Part shown: positions 1 to 8,132 of the stretch, in pieces
Position numbering within the stretch: the stretch's first letter is position 1
Layout: each line of letters opens with the position of its first letter
Origin: an uncultured Prevotellaceae bacterium
GTDB lineage: Bacteria > Bacteroidota > Bacteroidia > Bacteroidales > Bacteroidaceae
DNA: 55,886 bases
Direction of reading: 5' to 3'
NCBI GenBank assembly: GCA_900321965.1
Contig: ONYA01000013.1
Span: 1-55,886 of the forward strand
Made by a program: the position numbers and the translations under genes
Notes under the pieces: generated by a model
What the model was told of the DNA's origin: nothing
Database searches by the model: none
Seen by the model: the letters and a program-made list of their open reading frames with translations, nothing else

Positions 1-114
1 CGTCCATTGTCAGCGGACGATTTACAAAACAGCATCATTCCTGTAGGCGACAAAGGACATATCGAAATTCGTCCATTGACAACGGACGAATTACCTCCAA
101 GGTATACTTCCTGA
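1..114 (+). CDS. C-terminal end of an unidentified protein (truncated by window edge)
   Basis: An open frame runs from base 1 to a TGA at 112-114 and gives 37 residues with no start in the window. The tail contains two similar segments, RPLSADDL and RPLTTDEL, about 24 residues apart, which are also seen at DNA level as two CGTCCATTG-x-CGGACGA stretches. I do not recognise the family. The acidic, repeat-like tail looks like normal coding sequence, but 37 residues are too few to assign a function. Confidence 0.5.
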   Translation, partial: RPLSADDLQNSIIPVGDKGHIEIRPLTTDELPPRYTS

Positions 115-245
115 ACCAGAGGAGTTGAGAAAACTTATGTGAGTGTAGCCAATGTGTGCGATACGTCACAGATATTGAGTAATAGGACGTAGCCTAATAC
201 GCACCTTTCTGGCAGAAATAAATTTGGTGTTTTGCTCACTTATTC

Positions 246-253
246 GTAACTTT
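246..253 (+). promoter_or_regulatory. Promoter -7 box (TAACTTTG) upstream of leader hairpin
   Basis: TAACTTTG matches the Bacteroidetes TAnnTTTG -7 element, with a TTTTG at about 231-235 in the expected -33 area. Transcription would start at about 258-262, inside or just before the 5' arm of the hairpin at 255-300. Confidence 0.55.
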
Positions 254-254
254 G

Positions 255-300
255 CACCCGATGATGAGTCATAGTACGGTTGCTGGCTCAGCATCGGGTG
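255..300 (+). other. Stem-loop at the predicted transcript 5' end
   Basis: Arms 255-270 and 285-300 pair in 14 of 16 positions (outer perfect 9 bp: CACCCGATG/CATCGGGTG) around a 14-nt loop. The position directly after a -7 box suggests a structured 5' end or a very short transcript; a T-rich TTCTTT follows the stem. No known RNA family was recognised. Confidence 0.5.
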
Positions 301-435
301 TTCTTTGATGCAGTTTATAGTAGAATGTGGAATTGAGTACGGTCTCCAATTCGTCGCTCGGCTTTGCCGCTTGCCTAAGCAAGAACCCAATTTTCCTTCA
401 ATTCCCCAGACTGCCTTTATACAAAGAAAAGCTGA

Positions 436-1566
<1,131 letters not shown>

Positions 1567-1569
<3 letters not shown>

Positions 1570-1602
1570 GAAGTTAGAGAAGTTAGGGAAGTTAGAGAAT
1601 AA
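1567..1602 (+). repeat. 11-bp tandem repeat between trpS and the fur-like gene
   Basis: About three copies of AGAAGTTAG(A/G)G fill nearly the whole gap between the trpS stop and the next ATG. Similar simple repeats recur at other gene boundaries in this window. Confidence 0.7.
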
Positions 1603-2019
1603 ATGAGTGGTGAAGAGTGTGAGACGCTTCTTGCGTCTCATCATATCAAGCCGACGGCAAACCGCATTGTCGTGGCTAAGACATTGGCCGCCGCTGAGCG
1701 GCCAATGTCGTTATCGGAGCTGGAATACAAGATCCTGTCGATAGACAAGTCGAGCGTATTCCGGGTGCTGACGCTGTTCCGCGAGCACCATCTGGTACAC
1801 GTCATCGAGGACGGCGGCGACGGCGTGCGCTACGAGCTGTGCCACAGCCACGACGGCCACGCCGAGGACGACGACCAGCACGTACACTTCTACTGCGAGC
1901 GCTGCCACCGCACCTTCTGTCTGCACGACACCCCCATCCCCGCCGTCGCGCTGCCCGAGGGCTACCGTCTGACAGGCATCAACTATATGGTAAAAGGTCT
2001 GTGTCCGGAATGCAGGTGA
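1603..2019 (+). CDS. Fur-family metal-responsive transcriptional regulator
   Basis: A 138-residue Fur/Zur/PerR-type repressor expected to bind DNA as a metal-loaded dimer. The N-terminal half is the winged helix (about 10-75; the segment around SSVFRVLTLFREHHLVH is the recognition region). The C-terminal half is the dimerisation and metal domain, with His-rich CHSHDGH (80-86), HVHFYCERC (CxxC at 98-101) and CPEC at 134-137, the two pairs that form the structural zinc site. Which metal it senses cannot be decided from sequence. It is 33 bases downstream of trpS with no separate promoter seen, so it is probably read through from trpS. Confidence 0.88.
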   Translation: MSGEECETLLASHHIKPTANRIVVAKTLAAAERPMSLSELEYKILSIDKSSVFRVLTLFREHHLVHVIEDGGDGVRYELCHSHDGHAEDDDQHVHFYCERCHRTFCLHDTPIPAVALPEGYRLTGINYMVKGLCPECR

Positions 2020-2095
2020 CACCATCAATACGTTAATATGTGTTAATGAACGGAAGATATTGTCGGTTATTCTACCACATTATCGGTCTTTTTTG

Positions 2096-2103
2096 TATCT
2101 TTG
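2096..2103 (+). promoter_or_regulatory. Promoter -7 box (TATCTTTG) of the LruC lipoprotein gene
   Basis: TATCTTTG, 41 bases before the ATG at 2144, with a T-rich tract upstream. It gives a leader of about 30 nt. Confidence 0.68.
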
Positions 2104-2143
2104 CTCCGAAAAGAATTATTGATAATCATAAATACAGGTAAAA

Positions 2144-3598
2144 ATGAAACACTATTTCCTTATTTCGATGCTTGCCTTAAGTAGTGCAACAGCATTGACG
2201 TCGTGTTCGAATAATGACGTCGATCTCTTTGATCCTGCCCAGATTGAGGCCGACCAGAAGCAGAAATACAGTGACAACTTCGTGGCTAAGTATGGCGAGA
2301 TCAGTCCTACAAAGAAGTGGGACTTCACCACTGGCGAGGTTCAGTTGACCCGTGGCTTCACGTCCATCAGCGTCCAGGTTCTTGACCAAGGTATCGATTG
2401 GGGCGACGTGTCGAAAATCAAGACCACCGTTAAGGACTCAAGATGGCTGTATTCCGAGATTCAGATTCCCGGTGGTGTCGAGAAGAACGCCCAACTGCTT
2501 GACGCGATGGTTCAGACGCTGCCTGAAAAGAAGAAGCAGACGGGTAAGCCTGCCGTGCTGGTGGCTCCGGCCAGCGGCTTCTACATCTTCCCTCTGTTCA
2601 GCGGTGGCTGTCTGACCTTCGACCTGAAGGTGAAGGTGGGCGACCAGGAGCCTGTCCTCGTGTTCAGCAAGGATTGGGTTAACTTCCAGACCATCAACGG
2701 CATGGCGAAGGATAATGTCTACGCCGACGGCAGTCCTATCAACATGAAGGGTGTCTATATCCAGGCGCCGGTGGGTACGCCCGTCGAGGTCTATATCGAC
2801 AACATCTACGATCACACCCCCGTCAGTGCATCTAAAGGCCGTGCCTTCCCGTCGCCCTGCGGCACCACCAACGGCCGTGCCGTCTATGTCGATATTCCTG
2901 AAGGCATCAAGCCCGAGTTGAACGGCATCGAACTGAAAGAGAATGCCGTGGTGAAATACATCGGCATTGAGGACATCACAAATCCTGCTCCGCAGACTGG
3001 CGATGACGACTTTAACGACGTCGTGCTGGCTGTCGTCGGCAATCCCGACATCCCTCAGGAGTCAATCATCACCCAGGACAAGTACGACGTGCCCACCACG
3101 CGTATCAAGCGTTATATGATTGAAGACCTTGGTGCCATCGACGACTTCGACTTCAACGACGTCGTGGTTGACGTCGAAGAGAATACCGTCACCACGCATA
3201 CCGTCACTTATGAGAACGGCGTGCTGAAGACCGACGTCGTGTCAAACGTGACCTCAGCTCCTGGCAAGGCCATTATCCGTTGCATGGGCGGTACGCTCGA
3301 CTTCGAATTGACCATCGGCAACACCACGTGGGTGAAGAGCGAGAATGGCTTCGATGCCACCAAGATGTACAACTCTAAGGGAGCCATCGACTACGACGCA
3401 AAGCTGGCTGAGTTTGAGGTGACGGGGTGGAACTACGATGACAACAACGTGAGTATGAAGGCAAACGGTCAGAACGGCCAGGTCTACAATATCACCTTCC
3501 CCAGAGCTGGCACGGCCCCGATGATTATTGCCGTCGACCCCACGCAGCAGTGGATGACCGAGCGCACCTGCGTGCCACGTGACTGGTTCTACGAATAG
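2144..3598 (+). CDS. LruC domain-containing lipoprotein
   Basis: A 484-residue exported lipoprotein: residues 1-20 form a signal peptide ending in the lipobox LTSC, with Cys21 to be lipidated and an acidic, Asn-rich linker after it. The C-terminal half carries two DFNDVV motifs (about residues 288 and 333), the hallmark of the LruC / DUF4842 domain found in Bacteroidetes surface lipoproteins. The Asp-rich motif resembles calcium-binding turns, but binding is only inferred. Molecular function is unknown; surface exposure is likely. It is transcribed alone from its own promoter and ends convergently with the CoA-transferase gene across a repeat-rich intergenic region. Confidence 0.88.
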   Translation: MKHYFLISMLALSSATALTSCSNNDVDLFDPAQIEADQKQKYSDNFVAKYGEISPTKKWDFTTGEVQLTRGFTSISVQVLDQGIDWGDVSKIKTTVKDSRWLYSEIQIPGGVEKNAQLLDAMVQTLPEKKKQTGKPAVLVAPASGFYIFPLFSGGCLTFDLKVKVGDQEPVLVFSKDWVNFQTINGMAKDNVYADGSPINMKGVYIQAPVGTPVEVYIDNIYDHTPVSASKGRAFPSPCGTTNGRAVYVDIPEGIKPELNGIELKENAVVKYIGIEDITNPAPQTGDDDFNDVVLAVVGNPDIPQESIITQDKYDVPTTRIKRYMIEDLGAIDDFDFNDVVVDVEENTVTTHTVTYENGVLKTDVVSNVTSAPGKAIIRCMGGTLDFELTIGNTTWVKSENGFDATKMYNSKGAIDYDAKLAEFEVTGWNYDDNNVSMKANGQNGQVYNITFPRAGTAPMIIAVDPTQQWMTERTCVPRDWFYE

Positions 3599-3645
3599 CA
3601 TTCTTGATTTTTGAGGCTAAGTCGCACCAAGAGGTGACGCCAAGG

Positions 3646-3703
3646 CGCTCGGCGACGCAAGGAGACGCATTCTTTGCAAGCAAAGCGTCGCAAGCGCCGA
3701 GCG
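3646..3703. other. GC-rich compound hairpin after the LruC gene
   Basis: Outer arms CGCTCGGCG (3646-3654) and CGCCGAGCG (3695-3703) pair perfectly. Inner arms GACGC/GCGTC and CTTTGC/GCAAAG extend the structure. It lies 48 bases past the LruC stop and may help end transcription, though no long T-run follows. Confidence 0.55.
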
Positions 3704-3732
3704 GCCAAGAAAAAGGCAAGAATATCGGCCGA

Positions 3733-3828
3733 CCGTGAAACATTCACGAGCGGCCGATATTTTTTTACGAGAGGCTTATATTTTTTTACGAGAGGCTTAT
3801 ATTTTTTCACGAGCGGCCGTGACATTTC
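3733..3828 (-). repeat. 21-bp tandem repeats, locus 1
   Basis: Four units of exactly 21 bp (3733-3753, 3754-3774, 3775-3795, 3796-3816) plus a partial fifth. On the minus strand the consensus is CCTCTCGTAAAAATTTCACGG-like with more A/T here. It is the same family as 27580-27642 and 37347-37409. There are no spacers, so it is not a CRISPR array. Confidence 0.85.
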
Positions 3829-3927
3829 ATACTTCTTACTTCTTACTTCCTCCCTCTTACCTCAACAAAGTCTCACTTTGTCTGTGATTCTCATTTTGTC
3901 TGGTCTCTATATATGGTAGTCTTAACA

Positions 3928-4004
3928 GGAAAACATCCCACCCATGTCGCCCATGTCGCTCCTATGTTACGGGTGGGATGGGCGACATGGGTGGGATGTT
4001 TTCC
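3928..4004. repeat. 26-bp perfect inverted repeat
   Basis: Arms 3928-3953 and 3979-4004 are perfect reverse complements (GGAAAACATCCCACCCATGT... and its complement) around 25 nt. An inner copy, GGGTGGGATG at 3971-3980, can pair with the 5' arm instead, so two folds compete. It sits in the middle of the locus 1 element and is absent from the other two loci. Confidence 0.85.
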
Positions 4005-4015
4005 GCTTTCCTATC

Positions 4016-4048
4016 CATATATACGCGCGCGTACACGCGTACGCACAT
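4016..4048. repeat. 33-bp alternating purine-pyrimidine tract
   Basis: Every step from C4016 to T4048 alternates pyrimidine and purine (CATATATACGCGCGCG then TACACGCGTACGCACAT). Such tracts favour Z-DNA under negative supercoiling. Equivalent 19-bp tracts open the elements at 27410 and 37163. Confidence 0.8.
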
Positions 4049-4064
4049 TTACAACTGATCTTGT

Positions 4065-5570
4065 TTATTTGATGTATTCTGCGAAGTCGGTGAGCTTCAT
4101 GTCGCCCTTGCGAGCCAGCGTGTCGTGCATAGCAAAGGCAGCAGGCAGGTTGTGGCGCGTCTGTCCCATCTTCGAGATCTTGAGGTAGTCCCAGAGCAGC
4201 TGCTTGTAGTCGGGGTGAGCACAATTCTCGATGATGCACTCGGCGCGCTGTGCCGGCGACTTGCCACGCAGGTCGGCAACGCCCTGCTCAGTGACAATGA
4301 TGTTGACATCGTGCTCCGAGCTGTCCTGATGAGAGACGAAGGGAACAATCGACGAGATGACGCCACCCTTGGCCACCGACGGACACGTAAATATAGAAAG
4401 GTACGCGTTACGGATGAAGTCGCCGCTGCCGCCGATACCGTTCATCATCTTCGTACCGCTGATGTGGGTAGAGTTGACGTTGCCGTAGAGGTCGGCCTCG
4501 ATGGCGGTGTTGATGGCGATGACGCCTAAGCGGCGGATAATCTCCGGCGAGTTGGAAATCTCGCTCTGGCGCAGGGTCAGGTGCTGCTTCATATAGTCCA
4601 TATTGTCGTAGACCTGCATCAGGCACTCGTTAGAGACGGTGAGCGAGCAGGCCGAAGCGTCCTTCACACGACCGTTGAGCATCATTTCGATGACGGAGTT
4701 CTGAATAACCTCGGTATAGATGTTGAAGTCGGGCACGTGCTTGTCCTCGCCTAAAGCGCCGAGGATAGCGTTGGCCGTCGAGCCGACACCACTCTGCAGG
4801 GGCAGGAACTCGCGGGGAATGCGGCCCTTGTGCATCTCCTCAACCAGGAACTCAGCGGTAAGGAAACCAATCTTGTCGGTCACGGGGTCGCTGTCCTTGA
4901 AGGCACGGGCCTCATCGGGGATGTTACACTCCACGACGCCTGCCACCTTCTCCTTGGGAATCGATACGTAGGGCTTACCGATACGGTCGCCGACGTGCTC
5001 AATGGGGATAGCCTTGCGATAAGGGGGATCGAGGGGTTCATACACGTCGTGGATGAACTTGGCGTTGGGGTTGTGGAACGAGTTCAGCTCCAGAATGACC
5101 TTCTTAGCCAGACGGGCAGCCGTGGGCGAAATGCCACCGGCAGCAGTCAAATAGACATGGTAGTCGTTACCCACCTCCTCGATGTCGCACACCTCGAGGA
5201 TAGCCCAGTCGACATCGTCGTAGAAGCCGTAGCGCAGTTCCTGTGCCATGTGGCTCAGGTGCAGGTCGTTGTAGGGAATCTCACCCAGATTGACATGCTT
5301 GCGGAAGTCAGGGTTCGTCGTGTAAGGCGCCCGGTAGAGAATTGCCTGTGCATTGGCCAGGTCGCCGTCGGTCGACTGTCCTGTAGAGGCACCCGTGAAA
5401 ATAGCTACCTTGAACTCGCGGCCAGCCTCGTGCTCAGCCACTGCAATTTTTGCCAACTCCTTGGTCGTAGCCTTGGCCACGCCGGCAGGAGTAAAGCCAC
5501 TCATGGCGATATGGTCGCCATTCTTGATAAGCGCTGCCGCCTCGGCAGCCGTCATACGTGTATAAGCCAT
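4065..5570 (-). CDS. Acetyl-CoA hydrolase/transferase family (succinyl-CoA:acetate CoA-transferase type)
   Basis: A 501-residue cytoplasmic class I CoA-transferase that should exchange CoA between succinyl-CoA or another acyl-CoA and acetate, a step in acetate/succinate/propionate metabolism of anaerobes. The N-terminal domain begins with HIAMSGFTPAGVAK. The catalytic glutamate is predicted as Glu287 in YTEVIQ, close to the position of the equivalent residue in acetic acid bacterial AarC, and GIGGSGDFIRNA is a conserved substrate-site loop. The exact acyl substrate is not decided by sequence. It is transcribed alone from a promoter at 5599-5606, divergent from the membrane protein gene. Confidence 0.92.
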   Translation of the reverse strand: MAYTRMTAAEAAALIKNGDHIAMSGFTPAGVAKATTKELAKIAVAEHEAGREFKVAIFTGASTGQSTDGDLANAQAILYRAPYTTNPDFRKHVNLGEIPYNDLHLSHMAQELRYGFYDDVDWAILEVCDIEEVGNDYHVYLTAAGGISPTAARLAKKVILELNSFHNPNAKFIHDVYEPLDPPYRKAIPIEHVGDRIGKPYVSIPKEKVAGVVECNIPDEARAFKDSDPVTDKIGFLTAEFLVEEMHKGRIPREFLPLQSGVGSTANAILGALGEDKHVPDFNIYTEVIQNSVIEMMLNGRVKDASACSLTVSNECLMQVYDNMDYMKQHLTLRQSEISNSPEIIRRLGVIAINTAIEADLYGNVNSTHISGTKMMNGIGGSGDFIRNAYLSIFTCPSVAKGGVISSIVPFVSHQDSSEHDVNIIVTEQGVADLRGKSPAQRAECIIENCAHPDYKQLLWDYLKISKMGQTRHNLPAAFAMHDTLARKGDMKLTDFAEYIK

Positions 5571-5598
5571 TTTTTAGTCAAATTAAAAAATTTGGCTG

Positions 5599-5606
5599 CA
5601 AAGTTA
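5599..5606 (-). promoter_or_regulatory. CoA-transferase promoter -7 box (TAACTTTG)
   Basis: On the minus strand TAACTTTG is followed by CAGCC, 29 bases before the ATG at 5570. It is back to back with the divergent promoter at 5649. Confidence 0.68.
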
Positions 5607-5648
5607 CGAAAAATTATCAATTTTCATTGTCAATTTACATTAATTTTG

Positions 5649-5656
5649 TATCTTTG
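5649..5656 (+). promoter_or_regulatory. Promoter -7 box (TATCTTTG) of the polytopic membrane protein
   Basis: TATCTTTG lies about 46 bases before the ATG at 5702 with TTTG-like sequence upstream. Confidence 0.66.
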
Positions 5657-5701
5657 CCCCGTAATACCTATTTTATACTAACCTTTTAACACCAATTTGA
5701 T

Positions 5702-6595
5702 ATGATGGAAGAAACTATTAAGAAAAACTATTTTGTACAGTTACAGTTCTGTGCATTGCTATTGGCCTGCTCACTTCTGCCAGACTTCGGTTCAGTCATT
5801 AGCTCTGCCCTCGGCTTGGGTGGACTGAGTATCACGGTCATCATTGCGCGTGTCATTGGTCTCGCCGGGGCCGGATGGGCCTGTTTCAAACTCTATGACG
5901 GCATGAAAGGCCAGATACCTGTGCCCTATCTCTGTGTATTGGGAGGTGCACTCGGCCTGACGCTCATCACGCTGTTCCCCGGTACCCCCATCTGGCTCGA
6001 CTACATTGCCATGATACTGATGTTCGTCGCCATCTATATGGGCAAGGACAGCCTGGGCATCAACTGGAAGACGGAAAGCACTCAGGGAGCCTATCTCATC
6101 CTGCTGACGACCCTTGTACACTTCTACTATAATATCGACGGAAAGATCTCGACAGCCATCGCTGGTCTCGTGGCTTTGATTATCTTCATGATAGCTTTAG
6201 GCAAGTTTGGTCGCTCACTCGACGCAGCAGGTCAGAGTGGTGTCTCGAAGCTGAAGATTGCCGCATGGATAGGCATCATCGGCTTTGCCATCAAGGTGCT
6301 GCTTGGCTGGATTCCACTCATCGGCTTCGTCCTCGGCATCCTCATCGGCATTGCCAACATCGTTGCCTTCATTCTCGAGTTTATCGGCTATGGCAACCTC
6401 ACGCGCTCAGCAACCGTCGGATTGGAAGGTCAGGCTGGTGCCGGTAAGCTGCGTACCAGCATGATTCTGGTTATCGTCGCTTTTATCATCGGACTCATTC
6501 CCGTTATCGGCTTAGTAGGTGGCCTGTTGACCATCGTCGCTCTGTGGTTCGTCTTCAGCGGCTGGGGCATGATATTGCGCGGACTGGAAAGCTAA
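5702..6595 (+). CDS. Polytopic inner-membrane protein of unknown function
   Basis: A 297-residue, very hydrophobic protein with about eight predicted membrane segments starting near residue 14 (VQLQFCALLLACSLL) and ending in a hydrophobic C-terminus. There is no signal peptide cleavage site, enzyme motif or transporter signature that I recognise. Two glycine/isoleucine-rich helices (WIPLIGFVLGILIGIAN and LIPVIGLVGGLLTIVAL) resemble each other and may reflect an internal duplication. Two Met codons begin the frame (5702 and 5705). It is transcribed alone and ends at a bidirectional terminator shared with the HU gene. Confidence 0.8.
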   Translation: MMEETIKKNYFVQLQFCALLLACSLLPDFGSVISSALGLGGLSITVIIARVIGLAGAGWACFKLYDGMKGQIPVPYLCVLGGALGLTLITLFPGTPIWLDYIAMILMFVAIYMGKDSLGINWKTESTQGAYLILLTTLVHFYYNIDGKISTAIAGLVALIIFMIALGKFGRSLDAAGQSGVSKLKIAAWIGIIGFAIKVLLGWIPLIGFVLGILIGIANIVAFILEFIGYGNLTRSATVGLEGQAGAGKLRTSMILVIVAFIIGLIPVIGLVGGLLTIVALWFVFSGWGMILRGLES

Positions 6596-6619
6596 GGCTC
6601 ACCTTCCTCATCATAAAGG

Positions 6620-6652
6620 AAAAGAGGCGGCTCCGCAGGAACCGCCTCTTTT
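6620..6652. terminator. Bidirectional terminator between membrane protein and HU gene
   Basis: Arms AAAAGAGGCGG (6620-6630) and CCGCCTCTTTT (6642-6652) pair perfectly around 11 nt, flanked by A and T runs on both strands, as expected between convergent genes. Confidence 0.88.
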
Positions 6653-6675
6653 CTTTTGATTTTTTATTACAAAAA

Positions 6676-6948
6676 TTAGTTCAGAGCGTCAGCCAGCTCA
6701 GCACCAGCCTTAAACTTAGCAACCTTCTTGGCAGCGATGGTAATCTTCTGCTTGGTAGCGGGGTTGATACCCTCACGAGCGGGGCGCTCGCTAACAGCGA
6801 ATGTACCGAAACCAACGAGGGCAATCTTGTCACCTGCTACGAGGGCGTCCTTGATAGCTGCTACAGTAGCGTCCAGAGCCTTCTTTGCGTCAACCTTTGA
6901 GAGACCAGCACCAGCTGCAATCTTCTCTACTAATTCTGTTTTGTTCAT
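6676..6948 (-). CDS. hup: HU-family DNA-binding protein
   Basis: A 90-residue nucleoid protein that bends and compacts DNA as a dimer. The start MNKTELVEKIA, the central VGFGTF, the arm segment ERPAREGINPATKQ with the intercalating proline region, and the C-terminal helix with FKAGAEL are all typical. Length equals classical HU (90). It has its own promoter at 7011-7018 with a 62-base leader that is AT-rich, and a strong terminator. Identification is secure; whether the cell has further HU paralogues cannot be seen here. Confidence 0.96.
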   Translation of the reverse strand: MNKTELVEKIAAGAGLSKVDAKKALDATVAAIKDALVAGDKIALVGFGTFAVSERPAREGINPATKQKITIAAKKVAKFKAGAELADALN

Positions 6949-7010
6949 AATTTGTTATTAATTTAATGATTTATAAATAATAAAATTGCTTTAAGTTCTG
7001 AATTTCACCG

Positions 7011-7018
7011 CAAATATA
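7011..7018 (-). promoter_or_regulatory. HU gene promoter -7 box (TATATTTG)
   Basis: On the minus strand TATATTTG is followed by CGG, 63 bases before the ATG at 6948. Confidence 0.65.
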
Positions 7019-7122
7019 AGGAAACTATTCAATAAAACAACAAAAAAATGGAAAAAAATAATTTTTTAGTGAAAAAAAATGTGTTCTATCCCGTTTTTGT
7101 AGCTAAAAACAGATATTTTTAG

Positions 7123-7130
7123 TAATTTTG
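7123..7130 (+). promoter_or_regulatory. Rhomboid gene promoter -7 box (TAATTTTG)
   Basis: TAATTTTG, about 76 bases before the GTG at 7206. Because the -7 box covers 7128, a TTG start at 7128 is excluded. Confidence 0.62.
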
Positions 7131-7205
7131 CGCCCGGATTTCTGCAATAGCAGTACCGAAAGAATTAAACAACAAACAAAAAACTACAAAAAGAATTTTC
7201 CGACC

Positions 7206-8132
7206 GTGTTTCGCAATATACCCACAGTCACCAAAAATCTGCTCATTGTCAATTTCTTGGCATTTGTAGCTACTTGGATTCTCCAAATGCGTGGAATCGA
7301 TTTGGCCAATATCGGTGGTCTACACTTCTTTATGGCCAGCGACTTCCACCTGTTCCAGTTTGTCACCTACATGTTTCTGCACGCCAATCTCACGCATATA
7401 TTCTTTAATATGTTTGCGCTATGGATGTTCGGCTGTGTAGTGGAGAATGTATGGGGACCGAAGAAATTCCTTTTTTATTACATTTCATGTGGTATCGGTG
7501 CTGGACTGATGCAAGAAATCGTACAGTTCTTCGACTTCTATTTCCGCATCACGTCACAGGAGCCAAGCGTCACCTTCTCCGAGCTTTTTGTCATCGGACA
7601 GCAGCTCAGCCAACAACTTAACGGCTGGACGACCATCGGTGCCTCGGGAGCAACCTACGCCGTACTCTTAGCTTTTGGCATGATCTTCCCCAACGAGCGC
7701 ATCTTCATATTCCCCCTGCCCATACCCATCAAGGCCAAGTGGTTCGTTTGCGGCTATGCGGCCATCGAGCTGTTCATGGCCATGAGTTCATCGGGCGACG
7801 GCGTCGCTCACATGGCGCACTTGGGCGGTATGCTGTTCGGTTTCCTGATGATACGCTACTGGAACCGTCACCCCGACTCTAACTTCAACCGCTCGGGCGG
7901 TCAGGAGTTCTTCGACCGTCTGAAGCAGAATTTCGAGCGACGGCACGGCAACACGAACATGCATGTAGAGCAGGGCGGTGCCACCCCCAAGGACGATATG
8001 GAGTACAACGCCCGCAAGAAGCAGAACCAGGACGAGATTGACGCCATTCTCGACAAGATTCGCAAGAGCGGTTATGACAGCCTGACTAAGGAAGAGAAGC
8101 AGAAGCTCTTTGAAGCCAGCCGGAATTCATGA
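7206..8132 (+). CDS. Rhomboid-family intramembrane serine protease
   Basis: Cleaves membrane proteins within or near their transmembrane helix; six or more hydrophobic segments place it in the inner membrane. The catalytic serine is Ser147 in TIGASGATYA and the partner histidine His205 in the HMAHLGGMLFG helix. An HxxxN-type motif (HIFFNMF) lies in the second helix. The C-terminal 70 residues form a charged cytoplasmic tail ending in a coiled helix. GTG at 7206 is chosen because the frame has no ATG before the first helix, upstream codons fall on the promoter, and family members start near NIPTVTKNLL. It overlaps the next gene by 4 bases (ATGA). Confidence 0.88.
   Translation: MFRNIPTVTKNLLIVNFLAFVATWILQMRGIDLANIGGLHFFMASDFHLFQFVTYMFLHANLTHIFFNMFALWMFGCVVENVWGPKKFLFYYISCGIGAGLMQEIVQFFDFYFRITSQEPSVTFSELFVIGQQLSQQLNGWTTIGASGATYAVLLAFGMIFPNERIFIFPLPIPIKAKWFVCGYAAIELFMAMSSSGDGVAHMAHLGGMLFGFLMIRYWNRHPDSNFNRSGGQEFFDRLKQNFERRHGNTNMHVEQGGATPKDDMEYNARKKQNQDEIDAILDKIRKSGYDSLTKEEKQKLFEASRNS

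Larger units (their letters stand above)
3599..4064. repeat. Modular intergenic repeat element, locus 1 (minus orientation)
   Basis: This 466-bp gene-free stretch holds, read on the minus strand, an alternating purine-pyrimidine tract (4016-4048), a 26-bp perfect inverted repeat (3928-3953/3979-4004), exact 21-bp repeats (3733-3816), a GC-rich hairpin (3646-3703) and a GAGGTGACGCCAAGG module (3631-3645). The same order of parts occurs at 27.4-27.77 and 37.16-37.53 kb in plus orientation. The reading frames that cross it are unlikely to be translated. Confidence 0.75.

Noticed and set aside
3913-4188. 91-codon frame across the 26-bp inverted repeat
   Set aside because: Its codons come from the inverted repeat, the alternating tract and the antisense of the CoA-transferase gene.
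7128-7205. Longer rhomboid N-terminus from a TTG at 7128
   Set aside because: The TTG is part of the promoter -7 box; the GTG at 7206 gives a normal family N-terminus.
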